DNA of 64,000 nt from Prosthecobacter dejongeii (GTDB lineage Bacteria > Verrucomicrobiota > Verrucomicrobiia > Verrucomicrobiales > Verrucomicrobiaceae): assembly GCF_014203045.1 (NCBI RefSeq), contig NZ_JACHIF010000004.1, positions 352,943 through 416,942 of the forward strand, in the 5' to 3' direction. The translations under genes and the position numbers were made by a program. Below, piece by piece: positions 49,856 through 61,449 of this stretch (within the stretch, counting starts at the first letter, position 1; each line of letters opens with the position of its first letter). The notes beneath the pieces were generated by a model that was not told the DNA's origin, did not search any database, and saw only the letters and a program-made list of their open reading frames with translations.

Positions 49856-49873
49856 ACTGAACGTATGAACAGT
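49856..49873. promoter_or_regulatory. SOS-box-like dyad before the SRAP operon
   Basis: ACTGAACGTATGAACAGT. It resembles the CTGT-N8-ACAG LexA site with one mismatch, and lies 4 nt from the start codon. A TTGACC (minus strand, about 49889) is spaced so that a promoter would overlap it. DNA-damage control would fit an SRAP gene, but LexA sites in this phylum vary. Confidence 0.4.
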
Positions 49874-50312
49874 ACTCTTTTACGGGTCAAGTACGAAGAG
49901 GGAAGGGAGTGCGGGTGAGCGAAGGGAGCTTTGGGTCAGGTGAAATACCTCGAGGCCCAAGTCAAAATGAGGCGTGTCTAATCAACCAACTCCACAAGCC
50001 AAGCGGCCGAAAAGGCGGGAACATAATCTAAATCCAAGCCGAGCCGTGCACCAACGGCACCAAGGGTCCTGTGATTAAACCGAAAAACCCACTCAGAATA
50101 TTCCCATGAATCCCACTAAATCAGAATCAGATGGCCCGGAACTCTGGCACCACCGGCACTTGGACCTCCAGAAGGCAACGAGCGAGGGTGATTTTGGAAC
50201 AGATGCTAACCACCAACTGCCCAAGACAAATTTTCCGCTGTGCAGAACCTCAAAAATTTCATCCCACGCCGCCGCCAGTCCTCCCGAGAAAAAGTGTAAA
50301 TCCAGGAACGAT
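49874..50312. other. Gap without a supported gene
   Basis: About 440 bp. Several short open frames overlap here, including an upstream extension of the small gene at 50313, but none has a recognisable ribosome site or domain. Confidence 0.45.
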
Positions 50313-50465
50313 ATGAAACCGAAACCCAAAGCCAAGCCCCGCGCTAGTAAGAGAAAAAAAGCCAAAAGTAAAAAGCATTGGATGGAGATGATGACTTCGG
50401 GCCTACAGGCCGCAAGGTTGATTGTCGATCTTGTGGCAATCCTTACAAAATTGACATGCCCTTAG
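50313..50465 (+). CDS. Small basic membrane protein before the holin
   Basis: 50 residues from an ATG with AGGA upstream; a longer frame extends to 50106. A very basic N-terminus (MKPKPKAKPRASKRKKAKSK) precedes one hydrophobic helix (LQAARLIVDLVAILTKL). It lies 4 nt before the holin gene and could be an antiholin or holin partner. Confidence 0.45.
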   Translation: MKPKPKAKPRASKRKKAKSKKHWMEMMTSGLQAARLIVDLVAILTKLTCP

Positions 50466-50469
50466 CGGC

Positions 50470-50802
50470 ATGGACGCAATCATCACCCTTTTTCTCCAGG
50501 CTGTGCATTCTCGGATCGGCATGCTTGTTCAGTGGCTCGTCGGTGGAGCGCTTGGCGCTCTTGTGACGTGGCTAGCGACCCTCGGGATCGAGATCCCGAG
50601 TGATGTGCTGGAGAAGCTTACTTTTGGCCTGGTGGCTACGGGCGTGTGGCTGGTCACCTCCAGGATCCAGGCTTACCAGACCCGCCGAGCTGCGCAGCTA
50701 CAGGCTGCGATTGGAGCGAAGCAAGACGGCTGGATCGGCCCAGTCACCCTGCGCATCGCTGAGGAGGCCGCCAAGCGAGTCGAGGCCGCTCGCAAGCTGT
50801 GA
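50470..50802 (+). CDS. Holin-like protein with peptidoglycan-binding-like tail
   Basis: 110 residues. A hydrophobic segment at about 17-38 (LVQWLVGGALGALVTWLATL) and another at 50-63 are followed by IGAKQDGWIGPVTLRIAEEA, which resembles the PG_binding repeat (DGxxGPxT). Position near the endolysin fits a holin. TTGACA lies 13 nt before the start. Confidence 0.6.
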   Translation: MDAIITLFLQAVHSRIGMLVQWLVGGALGALVTWLATLGIEIPSDVLEKLTFGLVATGVWLVTSRIQAYQTRRAAQLQAAIGAKQDGWIGPVTLRIAEEAAKRVEAARKL

Positions 50803-50811
50803 TGCTGGGCC

Positions 50812-51339
50812 TTACGGGGTGCGCTGGATACGAGTGCGGAAAAAACGCTTTTCGGTGCTTCCTCCATAGGTGCCTGGAAGGGCAGCAGTCCAAGTGATCA
50901 TATCGGTGCTGGATTCCAGAATCACCTGGAATTGCCCCGTTGCGTCATTGGGAATGACGACCGCGTTGGAAGGAACTGCATTTTCAGCAGTCAAGGCGCG
51001 GGTGATTCCCAGTGTGACCAACCCGGCAGCTGGTGAGAATGGAGAGTTTTTTTTAAGTCGTAGAGTTGCTGGGCCTGCTATGACCAGCGTGGCTGTAGCC
51101 CCACTTAATGGATAACCGAAGACAGACTGGCCGATGGTCACTTCAACAGTGACCCCACTGGACGTAACCCCTTCAGTATCATAGCCCGTGTAGAGGATGC
51201 GAGAGCAGTCGCCTGCTTTTAAAATCACCGACTCGCTGAAGGAATTTACTGGCGTGGCGGGAGCCATCAAAGTGACGAATTCCTCTGCATTCGTTGAGCT
51301 GATGAGGACACTGAAAACAGCGAGTAAGATTAAGCGCAT
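50812..51339 (-). CDS. Secreted protein, prophage cargo candidate
   Basis: 175 residues from ATG 51339 (a Met 15 nt upstream is possible). Signal peptide MRLILLAVFSVLISSTNA. The mature part is beta-rich, with SSGVTVEVTIGQSVFGYPLS and a C-terminal FQVILESSTDMITWTAALPG, a segment common at the ends of verrucomicrobial surface proteins. It is opposite to the lysis genes, so expression from the lysogen is likely. Confidence 0.55.
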   Translation of the reverse strand: MRLILLAVFSVLISSTNAEEFVTLMAPATPVNSFSESVILKAGDCSRILYTGYDTEGVTSSGVTVEVTIGQSVFGYPLSGATATLVIAGPATLRLKKNSPFSPAAGLVTLGITRALTAENAVPSNAVVIPNDATGQFQVILESSTDMITWTAALPGTYGGSTEKRFFRTRIQRTP

Positions 51340-51412
51340 CAGAAAAACTAGCATGCCAGTTGAGGAAGCTCACCTCATTTCTCCTGCGCTGGATTGACAT
51401 GGCAAAGGAAGC

Positions 51413-51865
51413 ATGAGCACTTCGCCTCCCTCTTCCTCTGCCCGTCTCTTTGCCGCCGCCCTCAGATATCTCGGCACGAAAGAAGTGCCAGGAGCTGGGA
51501 GCAACCCAAAGATCAAAGCCTGGATCAAGGAAGCAGCGACCTGGCTAAATGGCGATGACAGTAAGACCGCCTGGTGTGGATGCTTCAGAGGGGGCGTGGG
51601 CCTTGAGACCGCCACCGGCGTGCCACCTGAGCACTACCGCGCTGCCGAATGGGGTACCTGGGGAAAAGCTGTGGATCTGAAAAAGCCCCAGACATGGCAG
51701 AGAGGGGACACCATCGTGATGACCAGGCCTGGGGGAAATCACGTCTGCCTTCTGGACCGCATCGAGGGCCGCACCGCTTACTGTTTGGGTGGCAACCAGG
51801 CGGACAGCGTGAGCATCGCACCTTTCCCGATTTCACGGATTACGCATGTCAGGAGGCTGAGTTAA
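51413..51865 (+). CDS. Endolysin (NlpC/P60- or CHAP-like, TIGR02594 type)
   Basis: 150 residues. LRYLGTKEVPGAGSNPKIKA, the catalytic Cys55 in KTAWCGCFRG, GDTIVMTRPGGNHVCLL with His110, and YCLGGNQADSVSI match the family of small peptidoglycan peptidases found in phages. It has no signal peptide, so it needs the holin. TTGACA lies 13 nt before its start. Confidence 0.85.
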   Translation: MSTSPPSSSARLFAAALRYLGTKEVPGAGSNPKIKAWIKEAATWLNGDDSKTAWCGCFRGGVGLETATGVPPEHYRAAEWGTWGKAVDLKKPQTWQRGDTIVMTRPGGNHVCLLDRIEGRTAYCLGGNQADSVSIAPFPISRITHVRRLS

Positions 51866-51938
51866 AGCCTGAAACTATCTGCTAAAAAGGTCTGGTAAAC
51901 GTTGATATACTTCATTGTTAGACCATAGTGTTTTCACA

Positions 51939-52229
51939 ATGAAGACAGCCCAAAACGCCCCCGAAGAACTGCTCAACGAACTTGTGATTTTGGGTTTTGC
52001 TCCAGGTCGCTGGGACAGCAAAGACTGCCGGATCCTAGACCTCAAAAACGACGAAGGTCATACCGCCCTCCGAGTCACTCTCGACTATGACGGTGAACCG
52101 AAGCCTCAGACCACGAGCCTCCTGAAATTGGATGGCCGCAACAGCCAAAGCGTCGAATGGAGCAGCCAAAACATGAGCGCCAGCATGCCCCTCCCCGGTC
52201 TGCTAGCCCTGATCAAAGCCTGCCTGTAG
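51939..52229 (+). CDS. Hypothetical protein at the prophage right end
   Basis: 96 residues from ATG 51939; a TTG upstream is not needed. MKTAQNAPEELLNELVILGF then beta-strands (TALRVTLDYDGEPKPQTTSL). No family recognised. It follows ATTGTTAGACCAT, the motif seen near other late starts. Confidence 0.5.
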   Translation: MKTAQNAPEELLNELVILGFAPGRWDSKDCRILDLKNDEGHTALRVTLDYDGEPKPQTTSLLKLDGRNSQSVEWSSQNMSASMPLPGLLALIKACL

Positions 52230-52321
52230 GGCAGGGGATTCTACACAAACTTTTAGTGTAGAGTTGGTGTAAATCAAAAATAGGGCTCCAAAGGCTTTTA
52301 AAATAGGGATTACTAGGAGGC

Positions 52322-52376
52322 TTCGAATCCCACCCTCTCCGCCACCCCGTTTTCGAGCACCTTACATGCTTGGACG
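52322..52376 (+). other. Right attachment site (attR)
   Basis: Matches 4859-4913 at 54 of 55 positions. The core TCCCACCCTCTCCGCCAC is 52328-52345. The 32 bp to the right are chromosomal and match the left end of element 1, so element 1's attP shared about 50 bp with the chromosome. Confidence 0.9.
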
Positions 52377-52790
52377 TTAGCGAAGCGTGGCTGCTAGTTT
52401 GAAAAGCGCGTCACGCCGTTGATCTTGAGGAAGTTTCCTCAGATGTTGAAGCGTATGCCATGTTCCGTCTTGCGAGGGCACAAAAAGAAATGCGATCTGG
52501 TGCACTTCTGCCCATCGGATGGGGGTTCGCAACGACCACCGGACGTATAAAAAGGCTGGCACCAGTGGCAGAGGTGTACGTCTCAATATGTAAACCACGC
52601 CAGCTGCAAGAAGCAGAGATGACAAAACAGCCAGTAAATCGACCCAATCCCCGGTGATGCCATAAGGTTTCAAGTCTTCACGATGGTAAGTCACGAAGTC
52701 GCCTGTATAGACAAAGAGGGTGAAGAGCAATCCGAGAAGAAGCAATTTGAAGATCAGATCAAAACCGTGAGTGTAGCTTAATCGAGCCAT
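52377..52790 (-). CDS. Membrane protein, unknown function
   Basis: 137 residues; its stop codon abuts the attachment repeat. Two hydrophobic segments at about 12-28 (LIFKLLLLGLLFTLFVYTG) and 50-68, then a soluble C-terminus (HQIAFLFVPSQDGTWHTLQH). No family recognised. It is the first host gene beyond the prophage. Confidence 0.55.
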   Translation of the reverse strand: MARLSYTHGFDLIFKLLLLGLLFTLFVYTGDFVTYHREDLKPYGITGDWVDLLAVLSSLLLAAGVVYILRRTPLPLVPAFLYVRWSLRTPIRWAEVHQIAFLFVPSQDGTWHTLQHLRKLPQDQRRDALFKLAATLR

Positions 52791-53182
52791 CGAAGACTAA
52801 TCGCCAAGCTCTAAGCTCTGGCAATGTAAAAGCGGAAATTTTTTCCTAGGCAACCTCGCGAGGGTGGATGTCGAGCTTGAAGAAGTCCGCGCCTCCTGGT
52901 GGCCATGGGTGTTGCCTGCACGGTTGAGATGGAACCGACAAAAGCGAGCCTCACCTTCAACGAGTATAGGAAGTCCAGGCCCTTGGCGGGAAGTCTCACG
53001 CCCAAGCCTGCGATGCATGCTTCAGTGGTTTTTTTCTGACGTTAACTAACAGCTAGGGATGCGTTGCGCCGCGTCTGGTTTCATGACGCCATTGTAGCCA
53101 TCTCATTATCGTTCCATAAACGTCGAGGATGACCTGGCCACAGAGGGCGTCTTCTTCTCTCCACCTTCCTTCAGCTCCCTGC
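52791..53182. other. Gap with no supported gene
   Basis: About 390 bp. A weak minus-strand open frame lies near 52797-53018 but shows no domain. It could hold decayed sequence, as the neighbouring region is disrupted. Confidence 0.4.
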
Positions 53183-54319
53183 TTACCCCACCGCTTGCAG
53201 TCTTAATCGTCGCAGGGAAAAGAGGTTGCCACTGCATTCGCGCAGTCTCCGGGCTCCATCTTTTCTTTTTGGTCCAAAGAGATTTCGATTCTCTGTAAAC
53301 ACACTTTCCACGAACTCTTGGCTGCCTAGCACCAGCCCATCGGTGAAGTAGCGCACGCGTAGTCGCACCAGTTCTGCTGGACTCAGCTTGCCTTTCTCGG
53401 CTAGTACCTGCCGGGCTTTGTCCGCAGTCATGCCAGGCCTAACAACGGTTTCGTTTTGCGCATCTCGCACTTCCTGACCGTCCGCATGTAGCAGGCAACG
53501 ATACGTCTCAGCTCCACCGCCGTTTTGCCACCCGTCCACGGGTTTGGCCACGGCCTTGCAGAGGCCTCGTTGGGCTCGCCGGCTGCCACCTACCGCCTCA
53601 CCATACCCGCACCACCGATAGTCTTTGGGATCATCTACTAGGCTGGCTCGCACGGGGTTGAGCTCAATGTAGGCGGCCATCGTCCGCAGAGCTTCACCGC
53701 CGCTTTCCACCATCACGCTTTTGAAACGGTCCATCCACAAGGTGCCGCGCCTGCCACGTCTTTTGTTAAACCAGCGGCTGAATCTTTCTTTGACCTCTTT
53801 GACGTAGATGGACAGGTTACAAAAGCGCTTCTTGATCGCCTCCAGTTTCTCCTGGGCCAGGGTATGCATGCCTAGGCGACGCAGCTCATGGATCTGCTCG
53901 CGCAGAAAGGCGATGTAGGTTTTGCTGTAAAGTAGGCGCAAGTGCTCGAAGAGCTTTTCCTCGCCAGTGGGTCCGGCAAAACGCTCCAGCCAGACCTCGC
54001 GTCGCGGTACCTCGACGAGCGCGTGGAAGTGATTTCCCATGATGCAGTAGGTGACCAGCTTGACCCCTGAAAAGTCCGCCAACCGCCAGAGCAAGCGCTT
54101 GAGGGCTTCCTTGTCGATGTCATCAAAGAAAACCTCGCCGCCGCAAGTGCGCGACATGACGTGGTAGGTGTAGCTTTCCAGAGCGCCCTTGCCGACCATT
54201 CGCCGCCGTCCACCGGACCAGGACCGCGCGGCAGGGTAGGGGGCGGTTTTGGCATTGATGCCGATGAGCTGCTGCTCAAGCAGATCGGCTTGAGGATCAA
54301 GGGTTCGGGCGGTTTTCAT
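53183..54319 (-). CDS. HUH (Y1) transposase, REP-associated type
   Basis: 378 residues. The HUH motif is His97-Phe-His99 in CIMGNHFHALVE; SYTYHVMSRTCGGEVFF at the start, GTLWMDRFKSVMVES and AAYIELNPVRASLVDDP match the single-strand transposases called REP-associated tyrosine transposases. They mobilise or maintain short palindromic repeats. A hairpin-rich insertion lies 850 bp away in the thiC fragment. It has an extended C-terminus (about 120 residues), seen in relatives. Confidence 0.88.
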   Translation of the reverse strand: MKTARTLDPQADLLEQQLIGINAKTAPYPAARSWSGGRRRMVGKGALESYTYHVMSRTCGGEVFFDDIDKEALKRLLWRLADFSGVKLVTYCIMGNHFHALVEVPRREVWLERFAGPTGEEKLFEHLRLLYSKTYIAFLREQIHELRRLGMHTLAQEKLEAIKKRFCNLSIYVKEVKERFSRWFNKRRGRRGTLWMDRFKSVMVESGGEALRTMAAYIELNPVRASLVDDPKDYRWCGYGEAVGGSRRAQRGLCKAVAKPVDGWQNGGGAETYRCLLHADGQEVRDAQNETVVRPGMTADKARQVLAEKGKLSPAELVRLRVRYFTDGLVLGSQEFVESVFTENRNLFGPKRKDGARRLRECSGNLFSLRRLRLQAVG

Positions 54320-54328
54320 GGGATGAGG

Positions 54329-54850
54329 TTATAGCAGAAAAGGTGTAATTACAAGCACTGTTTGCCTGGCATCTTTTTTGTGGCATCTTTTTTGAAGATT
54401 GAATGCCTTCAATACAGCAACTGAGAAACTTGGCTTTGCCTCTAGCGCGCCATCAGTGACATAGCTGCCTGAAATGTCGTTTATTCGGGTAATGATGCCA
54501 TCACGAATGGCAATCTCGCCAGCAGCCAAAACATCTGCGTTATGAAAAAGCGTCTCATGTTTTACCGAGCCGACCACTGAGCGGTCACTATCAAGTGCAA
54601 TCCTGATTTCATGATCGGAGTTAACTGCAAATATAAAGGTCTTCCCGTATCCACTGCCTTCCGGCTCAGGGTCAGATCTGAGAATACGTACATCAGGCGT
54701 CGTTAAGTTCACAGCTTTGTTATGCGGATCCTTAATTCGTCCTTCATTAATAAGACTCTTTAAGTCAAAGGTCGGGCCACTCGATGAGCATCTACATATT
54801 CCAAGCGAGAGTCGTCGCCGGTTTTCATGGGTATCATGATAGAAGAACAT
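54329..54850 (-). CDS. Hypothetical protein with SGSY-type C-terminal segment
   Basis: 173 residues from ATG 54850. The C-terminal part VKHETLFHNADVLAAGEIAI then RINDISGSYVTDG resembles a conserved segment (KHxx..G.pVxAAGEixIxxG...SGHY) found at the ends of polymorphic-toxin and effector-like proteins. I cannot assign an activity. No immunity gene is recognised beside it. Confidence 0.5.
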   Translation of the reverse strand: MFFYHDTHENRRRLSLGICRCSSSGPTFDLKSLINEGRIKDPHNKAVNLTTPDVRILRSDPEPEGSGYGKTFIFAVNSDHEIRIALDSDRSVVGSVKHETLFHNADVLAAGEIAIRDGIITRINDISGSYVTDGALEAKPSFSVAVLKAFNLQKRCHKKDARQTVLVITPFLL

Positions 54851-54902
54851 GATGCAGCGAAGGTTATCGGAGCCGTTATGGATGTAACTGAGATGCCCGC
54901 GC

Positions 54903-55652
<750 letters not shown>

Positions 55653-55656
<4 letters not shown>

Positions 55657-56190
55657 GGCAGAAGCTGGCTTTGCAACTCAATAAGACTAGCCTGACCTGA
55701 ATGCAGTAGCAAGCGGGGAGGTTTTGCTGTGTTGTCCCATAGAAGCCAGGTCCCAGCCAGCGGTGCATAGATGTGAGCGAAGTTTTCCAGGCTGCGCGAA
55801 TAGCGACGGTGGACATCGCTGGAAGGTATGGCATGACCGCCTTTCCTGACTCGCCGAGCAATCCTGCGAATGGCCAGGGTGGGAGAGGGAATCCAGAGGA
55901 AATGAATCTCGATCTGAAAACCGAAGGCCTGGGCGCGCTCTAGCAAACGGACATGGCCCTGCCCACTCAGAGTGCTCTCCAGCCCGAATGACTGGCCAGC
56001 AGAGAGACAACCTTCGATCTCATGCAGCAGGAGTTTACCTGCTTTGATGGCCATGGAGGCAGGATCCAATGGAGAAAGGCCCCTTGCGATTTCATCGGCA
56101 TTGAGAAACCGGGGAGGCGAAGGAAATTGACTGAGGTAGGCGCGGGCAAAGTAGTTTTGCCCGCACCATTACAACCTGCAAAAGATGGAG
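55653..56190 (-). pseudogene. Zeta-toxin-like AAA ATPase, frameshifted
   Basis: The two frames together read as a zeta-toxin-family ATPase: GCNGAGKT (Walker A, 56153-56170), then in another frame FARAYLSQF, LNADEIARGLSPLDP, ESTLSGQGHVRLLERA, RRVRKGGHAIPSSDVHRRY and LLWDNTA. The T-run after the P-loop is one base short (ACTACTTTGCC near 56148), shifting the frame, and no start codon precedes the P-loop. Such kinases phosphorylate cell-wall precursors or other small substrates in known systems. Broken at the 5' end by the thiC boundary. Confidence 0.75.
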
Positions 56191-56220
56191 GGTGGGAGAG
56201 TCCATCTTAGTGAAGGGCAT

Positions 56221-58407
<2,187 letters not shown>

Positions 58408-58542
58408 TAACAGGGAAGGATATACCGGACGGGGGGAGGTTTCGTCAAAGCGTATTTCGGGAGAGATAAACTGTAAGGTTGTTATGGTATTTCTAATTTT
58501 TGCTTGAAATAAAGATGTCCAAAGGGCAAAATACTCTCATTA

Positions 58543-59910
58543 ATGATGCCGCGTTCTTCCTCTTTCCTTCGAGCTGGCTGGTTGGTAGGCGTGTGCCTCG
58601 CCATCTGCACAGTGGCATCGCGGGCGGACTTGATCAGCGACTGGAATGCGCAGGCGCTGATGGCCATCCGTGGGGATGCGCAAGCGGGGCCGGATGCCTC
58701 GCGAACTTTGGCGATGCTGAATGCGGCGATCTACAATGCTGTGGAGGGCATCGCAGGAGATCACAATCTTTACGCCAGCGGCAGTTACACGGGACCTGGG
58801 GAAACGGCGCTGGATGGGGCCTCCATGGATGCGGCAGCAGCGGCAGCGGCCTTCACGGTACTGCAAGGTCTGTACCCCAGCCTGACGGGAGACTTTGCCG
58901 CGCTGTATTCGGCTCAACTGAGTGGCTTGGCGGATGATCAAGCGCGGGTGGATGGGATGGACTTTGGCACGGTGGTGGGTAATGGTATGCTGAACTGGCG
59001 GGCGGGAGATAACTCCAACGCGGCTTCAAACACGGCCTTGTATTCACCTACAGGAACGGTTGGGCACTGGCAGCCGACGGTGCCGAATGGGGAGGTGCTG
59101 CCGGGGTGGGGGGCGGTGACGACCTTTGGCATCCCGAGCACGGCGGCTTACAATGGTAACCTGCCCGCGACCATCGAGACCTACATTCAATCGGCCCAGT
59201 ATGCAGCGGACTACAATCAGGTGAAGGAACTGGGCGCAAGCAGCAGTGGCACGCGAACGACGGACCAACTCAATGCGGCCTTTTTCTGGGCTGCGGCGGC
59301 TGGGACAGGGACGACGGCGGGGCTGTGGAATCAAGTGGCGCAAACGGTGGCCGCGAGTGAGGGCCTAAGCCTGCAAGAGAGTGCGCGCCTGTTTGCTGCG
59401 CTGAATGTGGCGATGGCGGATGCGGCCATCGTGACCTGGGATACGAAATATGATGTGGACTTTTGGAGCCCGCTGCAGGCGATCGTGAACGGGGCGGCGG
59501 ATGGCAATCTGGATACCCTGGGCGATGCTGGCTGGACGGCCTTGCTGGCAGAGCTAAACTCACCTGCCTATTTTTCTGAGCAGAGTGCCCTGAGTGCGGC
59601 GGCAGCCCGGGTGTTGGCAGAGTTTTTAGGCGATGATGTGGCCTTCATGCTGGGCAGTGACGTGGATGGTGACGGCGTGGCGGATATGACACGAATGTAT
59701 AACTCCTTTAGCCAAGCGGCAGAGGAGGCGGGGCTGAGCCAGATCTGGGGTGGCGTAAGCTACGGCACGGGACACACCGATGCAGCCACAGCGGGTGCTG
59801 CGGTGGGGGGCTATGTGGTGAACAATTACTTTGCTCCCGTGCCTGAACCCTCTGGCCTGATGCTGGTGCTGGTGGGCGGTGTGATGTGGGCGATGCGGCG
59901 GCGACGCTGA
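58543..59910 (+). CDS. Haloperoxidase-like PEP-CTERM protein without active-site residues
   Basis: 455 residues: signal peptide (MMPRSSSFLRAGWLVGVCLA), a vanadium-haloperoxidase/PAP2-like domain (about 35-430) and a PEP-CTERM tail (PVPEPSGLMLVLVGGVMWAM, RRRR). The Lys motif survives (Lys302, KYDVDFWSPLQAI), but WRP is WSP (Ser309), the SGHS loop is SEQS (345-348) and the last GIH is GVS (Ser406). So vanadate or phosphate binding should be lost. The helical core (EQSALSAAAARVLAEFLGDD) is intact. PEP-CTERM proteins are sorted to the surface. Confidence 0.8.
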   Translation: MMPRSSSFLRAGWLVGVCLAICTVASRADLISDWNAQALMAIRGDAQAGPDASRTLAMLNAAIYNAVEGIAGDHNLYASGSYTGPGETALDGASMDAAAAAAAFTVLQGLYPSLTGDFAALYSAQLSGLADDQARVDGMDFGTVVGNGMLNWRAGDNSNAASNTALYSPTGTVGHWQPTVPNGEVLPGWGAVTTFGIPSTAAYNGNLPATIETYIQSAQYAADYNQVKELGASSSGTRTTDQLNAAFFWAAAAGTGTTAGLWNQVAQTVAASEGLSLQESARLFAALNVAMADAAIVTWDTKYDVDFWSPLQAIVNGAADGNLDTLGDAGWTALLAELNSPAYFSEQSALSAAAARVLAEFLGDDVAFMLGSDVDGDGVADMTRMYNSFSQAAEEAGLSQIWGGVSYGTGHTDAATAGAAVGGYVVNNYFAPVPEPSGLMLVLVGGVMWAMRRRR

Positions 59911-60000
59911 AGGGGAGGAAGACTCGACGGTGCTGGGAGTTTCGTTTTCAGTGGAATCCAGTCTTCTCGAAAGCAGTCGCATCCTTGGTTAGGTGTAGGC

Positions 60001-61449
60001 TCACTGAGCGCGGCGTTTGAGTGCGCTGAGCATGTCTTCAAGCTTATCAGTCACCTTCGCAGCTGCGGGGACTTCCAGGTAGCTGCTGCGGGCGCGCCAG
60101 GTTTCATATCCGCCCATGGCGTGGTCTTCTTCGGTCGGGAGATAACCATTGTAGCCATTGGCCAGGGAGATAGTGAAGTGGCGGGCAAAAGGGGTGGTTT
60201 GTTTCAAACGAAGACCAATCTGGACAAAAACCTCGCATGGGATGGCGGCCACGCTGAGGGTGCCGATGCGGTGCGCTTGAAGCTTGACCGGGACGGTATC
60301 AGGATAATCAGCCAGGAGCACGGTTTCACGGGCATAGATGGCTTTTTTATCGCCCCACTGACCATCCTTGTCTTTGGGGATGGTGGCCAGCCACTCTTTC
60401 GCCTGAGAGAGGTCTTGTGCGGTGCCTTTGCGCACGCCTAACTGGATGTCTGTTTCTTCTGAATCCAGTGGGGCTTCTTTTTCCCATTTGATGGTTTCAT
60501 AGGCTCCGACGGCCGCATCGGCTACGCTGCGGGCGACGATGTTGATTTGCTCACCGGGATTGCGTTTGTAACGAATGGAAGAGCCGAAGTTGATGTTGTT
60601 GATGTTGCCGCTCGTGCCATTGGAGAGAATGCCGACAAAGGCGGGTTTCCCTGCATAACGGGAATCGCCCGCACCGAGTCGAGTGGCGATCTCACGGGCA
60701 AATGCGCCAAAGTAATCTGCACTGATGGCCGTATTTCCACCCACGTAATGCAGGCTGTAATTGGCTAAAACTCCGATGGGGCGTTGATCCGCTACAGAGC
60801 GGACAGCCATGACGGCGACATCTTGATCCACGGCGGAAGTAGGGACGGAAACACTGGTGCTGACGTTACCGGGATTCATCTTTGCCCGGTCGGTGGTGAT
60901 GCCAAAGGGGTTCTCATAGTACTGGCCTTCTTTCATGTGCCAGCGACGATTGAAGACGTGGGCGGGGTCACTGCCGAAGGCCCAACCAAACTCGGCAGGT
61001 TCTAGATTTTTCACCGCCTGAGCGATTCCAGCAGCAATGCGCGGGGCTACGGTTTTGATGTATTCAGGATCTGGGTCACTCTGGAAGACTCCCGCCAAAG
61101 TGGCTGCTGAGTGAGTGTGGGTGGCGGAGATGAGGATGTGAGCCGTAGGTATCTTGGTTGCCTGACTGGCTAGGATTTTGGCTTCTTCGCAGATCTCGCG
61201 AGGAATCATGCAGGCATCTACCACCACATAGACCAAGGCGCGTCTGCCATCGTGTAACGCTAAGCAGCGAGCATGCATGGGATCGGTAATGCCTTGAGCG
61301 AAATTTCCTTTCATGCCGCCATTCACTGGCGTCGGAAACTGGTTGGGCGAGATGTCCTGCGCAAAAGCTCCCGCGCGGAATTCCGCATGTGCTGAAGCTC
61401 CGGTCAAAATTAGGGCGGCAAGACAACCTGAGAAAAAACGACGGCGCAT
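60001..61449 (-). CDS. Neutral/alkaline ceramidase-like hydrolase
   Basis: 482 residues from ATG 61449, which gives the signal peptide MRRRFFSGCLAALILTGASA; upstream Mets would bury it. FRAGAFAQDISPNQFPTPVN, GITDPMHARCLALHDGRRAL and HILISATHTHSAATLAGVFQ match the neutral ceramidase N-terminal domain, including a HTHS metal site. The C-terminal immunoglobulin-like part of the full enzyme seems absent. It would cleave amide bonds of lipid-like substrates outside the cell; the true substrate is unknown. Confidence 0.85.
   Translation of the reverse strand: MRRRFFSGCLAALILTGASAHAEFRAGAFAQDISPNQFPTPVNGGMKGNFAQGITDPMHARCLALHDGRRALVYVVVDACMIPREICEEAKILASQATKIPTAHILISATHTHSAATLAGVFQSDPDPEYIKTVAPRIAAGIAQAVKNLEPAEFGWAFGSDPAHVFNRRWHMKEGQYYENPFGITTDRAKMNPGNVSTSVSVPTSAVDQDVAVMAVRSVADQRPIGVLANYSLHYVGGNTAISADYFGAFAREIATRLGAGDSRYAGKPAFVGILSNGTSGNINNINFGSSIRYKRNPGEQINIVARSVADAAVGAYETIKWEKEAPLDSEETDIQLGVRKGTAQDLSQAKEWLATIPKDKDGQWGDKKAIYARETVLLADYPDTVPVKLQAHRIGTLSVAAIPCEVFVQIGLRLKQTTPFARHFTISLANGYNGYLPTEEDHAMGGYETWRARSSYLEVPAAAKVTDKLEDMLSALKRRAQ

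Larger units (their letters stand above)
13110..52345. mobile_element. Element 2: 39-kb siphovirus-type prophage
   Basis: Bounded by cores at 13110-13127 and 52328-52345. Modules in order: integrase, repressor with operators, early coupled operon, ParB-like protein, primase and helicase, TerS/TerL, lambda-type portal, Clp-type protease, capsid, tail genes, tape measure, fibre, holin and endolysin. Cargo genes on the minus strand interrupt the right end. I see no frameshift or deletion in the core phage genes, so it may be functional. The packaging and portal types point to a non-contractile long tail; there are no sheath or baseplate genes. Confidence 0.93.

Noticed and set aside
52322-52345. 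A truncated tRNA-Ser at the right end
   Set aside because: It contains only the T-loop half and acceptor strand, as expected of attR.
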